In this document: positions 53,968-61,180 of the stretch, one piece after another
Layout: every line of letters begins with the position of its first letter
How positions within the stretch are numbered: position 1 is the first letter of the stretch
NCBI RefSeq assembly: GCF_041929205.1
Contig: NZ_JBHFNT010000072.1
Length of the DNA stretch: 64,000 bases
Strand: one strand, 5' to 3'
Source of the DNA: Floridanema evergladense
Lineage (GTDB): Bacteria > Cyanobacteriota > Cyanobacteriia > Cyanobacteriales > Aerosakkonemataceae
Notes under the pieces: model-generated
Told to the model about the DNA's origin: nothing
Databases searched by the model: none
Seen by the model: the letters and a program-made list of their open reading frames with translations, nothing else
Program-made: the position numbers and the translations under genes

Positions 53968-53994
53968 AGCCACCTCAATGGGTGGCTTTTTTTG
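53968..53994 (+). terminator. Rho-independent terminator after glnA
   Basis: AGCCACC / GGTGGCT stem with a short TCAATG loop, then TTTTTTT, 28 bp after the glnA stop. Confidence 0.9.
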
Positions 53995-54105
53995 TAGCAG
54001 TAGGCTCAAAGTATGATATTGATTTTAATTTCTGACTATAAAACTCTCTGGCAGAAAACCTGCGTTAGAATCTAATCTAATATTTGTTTACAAAACGCAA
54101 TAATT

Positions 54106-55005
54106 ATGACTGTCGCTTACCCAAGAAAATTACAAAACTCTATTGGCGCAAGGGAAATCATGAGACAGGTGGTGCGCGATCGCGAAATCCATATCATCAC
54201 CCTCAACCGCTACCGTTACAGCGAACAACGCAGCTGTAAAGACTTGACAGAAATTATTGAGGTACTAAATGGAAAACAACCACAATTAATTCGGGATCTT
54301 TCTCATCATATTTCGGACGAGGCGCGTCATGCGATGTGGTTGACTGATTTGTTGGTAGATATGGGAGAAAATGTGGGTACACCACCGGGAAATACCTATA
54401 TCGATGAATTCAATCGTCTGATCGATCGAGAATACTTTGATTCGGACAGTAAGTTGGAAGATGCCATTATTTCGGTGATAGCTGCAATTAATGTTACCGA
54501 AAAACGGGGTTGTGAATATTTTTCTGCTCACATTCACGCATTAAAAGAAGCACCACAAACTGAGGAAAATATTAAGATTCGCGAAACAATTGAGCGCATT
54601 TTTCCCGAAGAAGCAGGGCACGTTCGTTGGGGAAATCGTTGGTTAGCAGAAATTGCGAAAAAAAGCCCGGAACATAAGCAAAAGGTTGAACAAGCTAAGC
54701 GCAAATATGCTGCGATCGAACAAGCAGCTTATGAATCTGGCATGGATATTACCTTGGGTGCAGAACTGCGTCGCTTAGATAACTTAATGGAAATAGCCAA
54801 TACTATGCCTTTGTGGCAACGTCCTCAATATTTGATGGAACGCATTCCTGAAACCCTTTTAGCACCTCAGTTGCAGATGACTCGAATTGAAGTTGCTCAA
54901 CGAGCTTGGAAGCGCGATCCTCAAGCATTTATGGAAAAATTTGTGCCAATGTTCCTCACTGGGTTAAATAAAGCTTTTGATAAACAGAAAAAAGCGAATG
55001 TTTAA
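54106..55005 (+). CDS. Ferritin-like di-iron protein
   Basis: A 299-aa mostly helical protein with spaced E and H motifs: ISDEARHAMWLTDLL (about residue 65), VTEKRGCEYFSAHI (about 130) and IFPEEAGHVRWGNRW (about 162). These EXXH-type pairs suggest a ferritin-like four-helix bundle with two metal ions. The reaction is unknown; a tRNA-modifying (MiaE-like) or storage role would be speculation. It is followed by a nested hairpin. Confidence 0.75.
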   Translation: MTVAYPRKLQNSIGAREIMRQVVRDREIHIITLNRYRYSEQRSCKDLTEIIEVLNGKQPQLIRDLSHHISDEARHAMWLTDLLVDMGENVGTPPGNTYIDEFNRLIDREYFDSDSKLEDAIISVIAAINVTEKRGCEYFSAHIHALKEAPQTEENIKIRETIERIFPEEAGHVRWGNRWLAEIAKKSPEHKQKVEQAKRKYAAIEQAAYESGMDITLGAELRRLDNLMEIANTMPLWQRPQYLMERIPETLLAPQLQMTRIEVAQRAWKRDPQAFMEKFVPMFLTGLNKAFDKQKKANV

Positions 55006-55030
55006 AGTAAGCGAAAACTTGTAAATTAAC

Positions 55031-55087
55031 AACCCGGTTGTTGCAGCAAGTAAACTTAAGTTTTTTACTTACTGTAAAAGCCGGGTT
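55031..55087 (+). terminator. Nested hairpin after the ferritin-like gene
   Basis: Outer arms AACCCGG (55031-55037) and CCGGGTT (55081-55087) enclose a second pair AAGTAAA / TTTACTT. It may terminate the upstream transcript; no U run follows. Confidence 0.5.
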
Positions 55088-55128
55088 GCTGATTGTAAAT
55101 ATTGGCATAATTAAACATAAGTTTCTGG

Positions 55129-55341
55129 TTACTCCGAAGTTTTTTCGGAAGAATTATGAGATTGCAAATGTAACAAATAACCACTCAACGCAACGATCAA
55201 AATTGATATTGCTAGAATCAGCATATCGGTTGAATTTTGAATGTTGATTGTGATAGCTTTCTTGAAAAAACTCACCACCAAAGCAATCACAATCACTTGC
55301 AAAAGTTTAGCTTTCAGTTGTTCCAGTGTTGTGATCTTCAA
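55129..55341 (-). pseudogene. C-terminal remnant of a YqhA/UPF0114-family membrane protein
   Basis: Starting from the TTG, MKITTLEQLKAKLLQVIVIALVVSFFKKA... matches the last third of YqhA-type (UPF0114) membrane proteins, including the ISILIVALSGYLLHLQ helix. Family members are about 160-200 aa, so the N-terminal half is missing. The same frame stays open to about 55.45 kb (LPIDIRDRYENIRILK upstream) without an ATG and without resemblance to the family's N-terminus. Probably a remnant left by rearrangement. Confidence 0.5.
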
Positions 55342-55450
55342 AATCCGAATGTTTTCATATCGATCGCGAATGTCTATGGGTAAGTATGAGTTTCCGATTC
55401 TGAATGTCTCTATTTGTGAAGATTTTGAGGCATAATAAACTAAAGGTTTA

Positions 55451-55996
55451 ATGGCAGATCATGAAAAGCAAAGTTGCGGAAAAATTGTTTACGTTTTATT
55501 AATTGCTGATTTTCTTCAGGACAATTTTAAGGCAGAAATCAAACGTTTAGGTTTACCTTGGGTGTGTTTTAGAGAGGCGGGAATCAGAACGGGATGGCGA
55601 AAGTCGAGATTATCCGATCTTTATATTGTACCTGTTGAGCAGGTGCGGGAATTTTTGGATCGATCGGCTGTTACTGAAATACCACCATTGTTGGCAGTTG
55701 AAGTTGTGAGTCCTGATTCTATCAGTCGAAATTATCGTTTTAAGCGTTCTGAATATGCAGTGTTATTATACTCAGATATTGCACCAAGAGGCAGAGCCTC
55801 CATTTTTTGGATCTTGTACCAAGAGGCAGAGCCTCCATTTTTCGTTCCCAGGTTGAACCTGGGAACGAGGATCTGGGAGGTTCTACCTCCTCTGGGTTTA
55901 ATTAAAGAGGCGATCGCATTCCATCTAGAAAGTTTACAAAAAGATGGTTTTCCGACTCCCGAACCTGTTTCTATTTGTGAATATGTGAAAGCATAA
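55451..55996 (+). pseudogene. Chimera: Uma2-like (DUF820) fragment joined to a HicB antitoxin tail
   Basis: Residues about 20-110 resemble Uma2/DUF820 nucleases: SDLYIVPVEQV and the motif PLLAVEVVSPDSISRNYRFKRSEYA, with the catalytic-site Asp and Glu-x-x pattern. The expected next segment (GIPEYWIVDP type) is absent. Instead about 35 residues come from a palindromic DNA repeat (55784-55867). The last 30 residues, IKEAIAFHLESLQKDG then FPTPEPVSICEYVKA, are those of a HicB-type antitoxin C-terminus. It is in frame from ATG 55451, so it could be translated, but it looks like two broken genes joined. Confidence 0.6.
55784..55867. repeat. GAGGCAGAGCCTC / CGTTCCCAGGTT repeat inside the Uma2-like ORF
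   Basis: CCAAGAGGCAGAGCCTCCA appears twice (55784-55807 and 55819-55842), then CGTTCCCAGG-TTG-AACCTGG to 55867. Same family as 18257-18323. It marks the junction of the chimeric ORF. Confidence 0.85.
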
Positions 55997-56022
55997 ATAT
56001 AGCTTAGGAGAGGTTAAATATT

Positions 56023-56274
56023 ATGTTCGATCGCATTACTTTCGACCCACACATGATGGGAGGACGCGCTTGCATTCGTGGCATGAGAATCACTGTTTCT
56101 CTAGTACTAAGTTTAATAGCTAATGGCATGAATACAGAGGAAATTCTTCAGGAGTATCCAGATTTAGAAGCTGACGATATTAGCGCTTGTTTGAAGTATG
56201 CTGCATTCTTAGCTGATGAAGAAAGTCGTCCATATCTCCTTCATCAAGAACAAGTAAAAATTACACAGGTTTAG
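56023..56274 (+). CDS. DUF433 antitoxin-like protein
   Basis: An 83-aa protein: FDRITFDPHMMGGRACIRGMRITV, VLSLIANGMNTEEILQEYPDLE and DDISACLKYAA are clear DUF433 features. The partner toxin (DUF5615 PIN-like) normally follows directly; here the next gene lies on the opposite strand, so the toxin is absent. The C-terminus ends in HQEQVKITQV. Second orphan DUF433 of the window. Confidence 0.85.
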   Translation: MFDRITFDPHMMGGRACIRGMRITVSLVLSLIANGMNTEEILQEYPDLEADDISACLKYAAFLADEESRPYLLHQEQVKITQV

Positions 56275-56294
56275 CCTTTATTAGTTTATTTTCA

Positions 56295-56319
56295 TCGCCG
56301 ACCAGGGACTCGAACCCTG
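56295..56319 (-). other. tRNA-3'-end-like sequence next to the last CRISPR-like repeat
   Basis: On the minus strand this reads CAGGGTTCGAGTCCCTG (a T-arm with TTCGAGT loop and 5-bp stem) then GTCGGCGA, like an acceptor strand plus discriminator. It matches the tRNA-Lys 3' part at 59061 in about 20 of 24 positions. It could be a guide (spacer 2) or an attachment-site remnant. Confidence 0.6.
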
Positions 56320-56429
56320 CTTGCAACCATCCACACCCTCAAAAGTTGATTTCGTCAAGTGGGCAAAGTTTGCCCCTGATGAATGTCAGGACTTGCAACC
56401 ATCCACACCCTCAAAAGTTGATTTCGTCA
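56320..56429 (-). CRISPR. Minimal CRISPR-like array: two 38-bp repeats, one 34-bp spacer
   Basis: Exact direct repeats lie at 56320-56357 and 56392-56429, each starting CTTGCAACCATCCACACCCT on the plus strand and ending TTGATTTCGTCA. The spacer is 56358-56391. Read on the minus strand (same as the nuclease gene), each repeat ends GGATGGTTGCAAG, which resembles the GGTTGAAAG end of type V-K/V-U cyanobacterial repeats, from memory. The first repeat (56392-56429) contains the nuclease stop codon (56411-56413). The spacer contains a palindrome (GGGCAAACTTTGCCC), so it might be an RNA structure rather than an acquired spacer. No Cas1/Cas2. Confidence 0.7.
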
Positions 56430-58705
56430 GTTTGATCCCATAGGATAGGCTGGAAATACGTTTCAGGTATCGGATTCGTGAATCCATTTTCCTTTTTTCG
56501 GGAATTAGATTTTTTCTTAGGTGCAGGATCATCAAAAAACGCCTCTAATCCAGGCAGTACAGGATTTTCATCAATTGCGAGAATCTCTTTTGACTGCGTG
56601 TTACTTTCAAAGCTTTTCGGAGTAAGAGTTTGAGGTTGTTTTTGATCGCTACTAGATTTTGATACCCTCCGTTTCGCGCATTCTTTCTTCTTTTGTCGAG
56701 GTGGTTTGCCCCCTTTCGGGGTTGGTTGGGCTGGATAATATTCAGCAGTCAATTCTGCTGATTCAACAACCGAAACTGCTGTGGTGGCAGCTTCCTGTCT
56801 CACAGAACTACTCCTCAAGGTTTCGTTCTCTCCAGTTGGCCCGTCTCCAACTGATACAGGCTTAACTTCCCGTCTCCAAGTACGGTAGCTTCTCTCGAAG
56901 TCTAATAAGCCACGATCAAAGATGTTTTTTGCGGCATTAACATCAGCGTGGTCGATGTGTCCACATTTGACACACTTAAAATCTTTTTGTGTTTTACGGT
57001 TCTCTGTGTCGATATGACCGCATTCATTACAATTTTTTGAAGTGTTCTTTGGGTCAACTTTTACAAACTCTCTAACAGTATAACCAAAATAGTCATTAAT
57101 AGCCTTAACTTTAGTTTCTAAAAACTGATTACGCCTACCTGGGCTATTTCTTAGTATAGCTTTGTTGAGGCCAGACTTACGTTTTCTCCCATTTTTTGCG
57201 TATTCTTTACCGTCTAACTTTGTTTTAGTAGCTGCGGTCATATTTACCAGCTTCAAACTTTCAACAGCAATGCCATCATACTCTCTTAACAACTTAGTCG
57301 TGATTTTGTGGTCAGCAGCTATAGAACGTCTACGATCTTTTTCATACAACCTAGCGATTCTTAATTGCAATTTTTCCCAATTTTTAGAACCTAACTTCTT
57401 TTTTGCAACTTGTCGTTGGAAACGTGCAATTTTTCTCTCAATTTTAATTTTATATTTTCTTGCTTCAGCTAACCTGCCTGCGTCATCAGCATAAAGACAA
57501 CCAACACCTACATCAATACCGATCGCCTTAAGATCACCATCTTGACGATTCAAGCTAATTTTTTTAGGCTTAGAGTTAATCTTCTCAGTTAGCTTTATAT
57601 AATACCCAGACGCTTCCTTACATATTCGATAGCTAACAGCAAAAGCATCACCCCACCTATTAAGCAACTGAGTAGATTTACCCTTAATTTTCACCCATCC
57701 AATAAAAGGTAGACGAATTCTATTACGAGTAGAATCTACCTTCAAAGTTGACCCTATTACAGGCATTTTACGAGGTATATATACTGAAGGTAATTCTTCT
57801 TTTTTTACCCCGGCTGCTTTTGCTTCTTTTCTCAACTGTTTAGATTCTTTTTCTTTGGCTTTTTCTTCATCAGGTATTCTTTCTGTTTTACCAGCATTGT
57901 TATGTATAATAGTCGCCATCATTTCGGAACGAGTATATTTTTTGAACCGGGGTTTACCTCGCTTTCCGTCCTTATACTGCTTCCAGGCATTAGCTAAATT
58001 TTGGCATTGACCTGCAATAAATTTACTGTCTAAGTCGGCAATACCGACTTTAACTCCATCTGGTATCGTTGAATAATTAACAAGTTTTTTTTTCCCAAAA
58101 TAATCAATCAAATCTTTATCAGAAAAACCTTTAATTGGTGGTTCCCCTTTCCAATGTGGTTTATTTTCTGGAATACCGGGAGTATGGAGATAGAAACTAA
58201 TACCTTTTTTACTTTCTCGCTTTTCAATAAATTGACCTAACGTTAATTTCTTTAATCCAGAATAAATAGCACTGTTATTAAATTGCTCAACAGTCAAATA
58301 CTTTGCTTCTTCTTTGATTTCTGGATAATCATTTAAACTTATTTTTTTAACTAATGTACATGGACTACATAGCCCAAAAACATCTAATTTTTTTAGTTCT
58401 TTCTTTCCTTTTTTGGTAACATGAAAACATTCTATTTGATTAAATTTCCAATCTAATTTAAAAACTGGGCAAGATTGAGGATTGATAAACCCCCATTCAT
58501 TTAAAGTAGACTGAGGTAATGGAATGCTCTGAGTATTTTTTAATTCAGTAGGATAGTAATTTATTTCCTGACACCGTAACCAATATTCACGCCATTCTAG
58601 TAACGCTAATCCGTTGTTCCATATCCAAGTTAAAGTTTTCAACCAATCGTCTATTTTTGATTGCTGAGATTTATTCAAATCTAACTTGAACTCAACTGTT
58701 TTCAT
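56411..58705 (-). CDS. Cas12/TnpB-family RuvC nuclease (type V-U-like)
   Basis: A 764-aa RNA-guided-nuclease-like protein. In the 779-codon frame numbering (subtract 15 for the ATG start) the RuvC-I Asp is 413 (KAIGIDVGVG), RuvC-II Glu 497 (DGIAVESLKLVNM), zinc ribbon CNEC (574-577) and CVKC (593-596), RuvC-III Asp 603 (HADVNAAKNI): all intact. The N-terminal part before RuvC is about 395 residues against roughly 180 in TnpB, so a REC-like expansion is present. A 170-residue Lys/Ser/Pro-rich tail follows. I start at ATG 58705 (MKTVEFKLDLNK, typical of TnpB/Cas12) rather than TTG 58750. The CRISPR-like repeats overlap its 3' end. No TnpA or Tn7 gene is nearby. Function is inferred. Confidence 0.82.
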   Translation of the reverse strand: MKTVEFKLDLNKSQQSKIDDWLKTLTWIWNNGLALLEWREYWLRCQEINYYPTELKNTQSIPLPQSTLNEWGFINPQSCPVFKLDWKFNQIECFHVTKKGKKELKKLDVFGLCSPCTLVKKISLNDYPEIKEEAKYLTVEQFNNSAIYSGLKKLTLGQFIEKRESKKGISFYLHTPGIPENKPHWKGEPPIKGFSDKDLIDYFGKKKLVNYSTIPDGVKVGIADLDSKFIAGQCQNLANAWKQYKDGKRGKPRFKKYTRSEMMATIIHNNAGKTERIPDEEKAKEKESKQLRKEAKAAGVKKEELPSVYIPRKMPVIGSTLKVDSTRNRIRLPFIGWVKIKGKSTQLLNRWGDAFAVSYRICKEASGYYIKLTEKINSKPKKISLNRQDGDLKAIGIDVGVGCLYADDAGRLAEARKYKIKIERKIARFQRQVAKKKLGSKNWEKLQLRIARLYEKDRRRSIAADHKITTKLLREYDGIAVESLKLVNMTAATKTKLDGKEYAKNGRKRKSGLNKAILRNSPGRRNQFLETKVKAINDYFGYTVREFVKVDPKNTSKNCNECGHIDTENRKTQKDFKCVKCGHIDHADVNAAKNIFDRGLLDFERSYRTWRREVKPVSVGDGPTGENETLRSSSVRQEAATTAVSVVESAELTAEYYPAQPTPKGGKPPRQKKKECAKRRVSKSSSDQKQPQTLTPKSFESNTQSKEILAIDENPVLPGLEAFFDDPAPKKKSNSRKKENGFTNPIPETYFQPILWDQTDEINF

Positions 58706-58750
58706 GGAAATAACCACTTTCTGATACTTGTAAAGTCGTAATTTATCCAA

Positions 58751-59060
58751 CTATGCAAAAAATTAGTTCGCTAAAGAATCATGGGAAAAACATATTTAAT
58801 TAGAGTAAATAGCTCTCATAAGGTTATGTTGATTTTCTGGAATTTATTAAGTGACTCCCTAAATGTAGCGCCTGCTTAAAAAATTTGGTTGAGAGTTTCC
58901 CGTACTAGCAGAGTTCGGTTTACTGCATTGTTACATAACTTTTTAGAATTTTTTAACAACTCATCAATAAAACGATCGCCACCCCTTCCCCCACTCCATA
59001 CCCCAAAAACAAATACAACCCCCACACCTATCTTGAGGGACGATCAAAAATCTATAAAGA
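58751..59060. other. Region between the nuclease gene and tRNA-Lys
   Basis: A 310-bp AT-rich stretch with no supported gene; it should hold the nuclease promoter and, if an element is present, its outer end. An ORF from 58889 overlaps the tRNA and is rejected. I see no second copy of the 38-bp repeat here. Confidence 0.4.
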
Positions 59061-59132
59061 TGGGCGACGAGGGACTCGAACCCGCAACCACCAGATTAAG
59101 AGTCTGCTGCTCTACCATTGAGCTAGTCGCCC
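59061..59132 (-). tRNA. tRNA-Lys (anticodon CTT)
   Basis: Cloverleaf on the minus strand: acceptor GGGCGAC/GTCGCCC, D-arm GCTC-AATGGTA-GAGC, anticodon loop CTCTTAA (CTT), T-arm GCGGG-TTCGAGT-CCCTC; discriminator A; no encoded CCA. Two mismatches spoil perfect stems: 27-43 is G-G and 50-64 is C-T. It could be functional or degraded. Confidence 0.85.
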
Positions 59133-59247
59133 GTAAGATTTATTATAATAGCAAATTTAGTTGAATTTTGGAAGTAGTAGTCAAAGTTTTTTTACAAAAA
59201 TTTAGGTTTTGGCTAATTAAACAATTTTCAACTATCTTGATTATTGC

Positions 59248-60072
59248 TTAACTTGCTGCGGAAAACATCTTTTGTTTTTGCCGATCGCTCTCCGGTAAAA
59301 AATCATTCTCTCGTAAAATTTCATACAGATTCACATCAGTTTCTAACAAGCAAGCATGACCGCTATCTGGTAAGATTGTCATCTTCGCATTGGGAAAATG
59401 CTCTAATAAATATTCTACTTCGGAAACAGATGGTAACAGGCGATCGCTCCCACTACCAATTAATAACACAGGTTGAGTAATTCGGCGCAATTGACTAGGA
59501 TGAATTTGGAAATCTCGGAGTAAGGAAAGTCGCCAAATCGAAGTTTTTTGGGGGACAATTTGTACTGCTTGGACTAAAGCTTGGCGATCGCTCGGTGCTA
59601 TCCTACCCATAGCAGCTAAAACAGGTAAACCAATCAACGATCCTAATTGATAAAAAGAATTTGGTACCCATTGAGTTAAAGGAATTGCTGCGTACATCCA
59701 AGGACGACGACTAATCGAAGAAGCGGGATTAACTAAAATTATTTTGTCAAACAACCAAGGCGCTTTTACAGCAACCTTCATTGCCAAACAACCACCGAAA
59801 GATTCTCCGCATAAATAAACAGATTTACGGTTAGTTTTTTTCAATTCAGCTTCAATTAAATTAATTACTTTTTCTGTCAGTTCATCCCATCCAGTTAAAT
59901 CATCAGGAGGAATCGCTAAACAACGAATGTCAAAACCTCGTTCTAAACCAGCAGTTTGACAACGTAATAGCTGTCCTGTACCATCCATTCCTGGCAGAAA
60001 TATGAATAAAGGAAAATCTGGCCTAATTTGTGTGGGAGTTAAAAAACAGGGACTACTTTTAATTTGTGGCAT
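59248..60072 (-). CDS. Alpha/beta hydrolase
   Basis: A 274-aa protein with the alpha/beta-hydrolase pattern: PLFIFLPGMDGTGQLL, the nucleophile elbow LCGESFGGCLAMK (Ser in GESFGG, about residue 95), the acid-bearing IGSGSDRLLPSVSE (about 220) and the catalytic His in DSGHACLLETD (about 245). All three triad members appear present. Starts at ATG 60072. Located next to a PlsC-like gene on the same strand; a lipid-related role is possible but not shown. Confidence 0.85.
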   Translation of the reverse strand: MPQIKSSPCFLTPTQIRPDFPLFIFLPGMDGTGQLLRCQTAGLERGFDIRCLAIPPDDLTGWDELTEKVINLIEAELKKTNRKSVYLCGESFGGCLAMKVAVKAPWLFDKIILVNPASSISRRPWMYAAIPLTQWVPNSFYQLGSLIGLPVLAAMGRIAPSDRQALVQAVQIVPQKTSIWRLSLLRDFQIHPSQLRRITQPVLLIGSGSDRLLPSVSEVEYLLEHFPNAKMTILPDSGHACLLETDVNLYEILRENDFLPESDRQKQKMFSAAS

Positions 60073-60134
60073 TTTTAAATCGATATAACTATTTTCAATT
60101 AAGTTTACCCAAAGTACAGCACAAAACTGACAAC

Positions 60135-60929
60135 TTAATTACAGCCTTGACGCAATAATTCGCTAATTTCAGTTTGGCAGTAATCTATCAGTTCGGTAAC
60201 GATCGCTTTCATCTGTTTTCCTTTGAATTCTTCTCTGACAGCAGAGGTAATCCAATAAGGACGACCGATTAAAACATTAACTCGTTGATAAACTACCAAA
60301 GGATGCCAACCGGAATTATTAAATAATGGTTCCGAAGGATCGAACCAGCTTAACAATTTTAATGGTACGGATGAACTTACACTCTCTTCCACAGAAGCGA
60401 TCGCAACAGGTAAAACAGATAACCTTTCCACCGGAACTCTTAACGCCAATTGAGCAAAACCTTTGTGAAATTCACCCATCTTTTCCGGTTTGGTAAACTC
60501 TACCATTGGTTGCGCTCCTTCTGGAAACAAACCCACCACTTGCTGTGTCTCAAACAAACGGATTGCTTGTTGGAAAAACTTCTTTTGCGGTTTTCCCGTC
60601 TCCTCCAAAGGAAAACAGCCTAACTTATCCACTAAATCGCGCATCACTGGCACTTGTCCCATATAATGATGACAAGCAAACCGGATGGGACGACCGATCG
60701 CTGACATCAGCAACGGCGCATCCATAAAACTGCGATGATTGCTTACCACTAACATCGGTCCTGATGGAGGGATACGTTCCTGATGATGGAGAAACAGCTT
60801 GGTTTTGCTGACAGTTAAGAGTAGCTGTGAAACTAACAGTGGTTCTGAATACATAACTTGCTCAAATTCACTACAACCTGATTGTCGGGGATTAATCAAT
60901 AAATAATTTTTAGATATTTTGACTAACAT
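60135..60929 (-). CDS. PlsC-like 1-acylglycerol-3-phosphate acyltransferase
   Basis: A 264-aa acyltransferase: HX4D motif NHRSFMD (about residue 63), the acceptor-binding GLFPEGAQP (about 138) and hydrophobic N-terminal region. These are the PlsC motifs for acylating lysophospholipid or a related acceptor. An internal ATG at 60854 (MYSEPLL) is an alternative start. It is 62 bp upstream of the hydrolase gene on the same strand, so an operon is likely. Confidence 0.86.
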   Translation of the reverse strand: MLVKISKNYLLINPRQSGCSEFEQVMYSEPLLVSQLLLTVSKTKLFLHHQERIPPSGPMLVVSNHRSFMDAPLLMSAIGRPIRFACHHYMGQVPVMRDLVDKLGCFPLEETGKPQKKFFQQAIRLFETQQVVGLFPEGAQPMVEFTKPEKMGEFHKGFAQLALRVPVERLSVLPVAIASVEESVSSSVPLKLLSWFDPSEPLFNNSGWHPLVVYQRVNVLIGRPYWITSAVREEFKGKQMKAIVTELIDYCQTEISELLRQGCN

Positions 60930-61180
60930 TTTTAACTAAGTGTAACTTTACCCCTTAATAATTGTTAACTTTATTTCAGCTAATTTGACAATTGTCTTCC
61001 GACAGAGACGCGATCGGTACAGCTGAGGTATTGGAAAAACATTAAACTAGTAATTTTTTATACTATTGTTACAATATCAGTTTAGATTATAATAAATGTA
61101 AAAAATACCCATAAAACCTCTATTCAAAACCCTCATGTATGATGAAAAACAGTTTATGAGGGTTTATAGCAATTTTTTCC

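Noticed and set aside
55038..55247. 69-codon plus-strand ORF opposite the YqhA remnant
   Set aside because: Antisense to a recognisable protein fragment and without its own motifs.
56320..56429. Full type V-K CRISPR-associated transposon
   Set aside because: No tnsB, tnsC or tniQ genes, and the nuclease has intact RuvC residues, unlike Cas12k.
58889..59164. 91-codon plus-strand ORF between nuclease and hydrolase genes
   Set aside because: Runs straight through the tRNA-Lys gene on the other strand.
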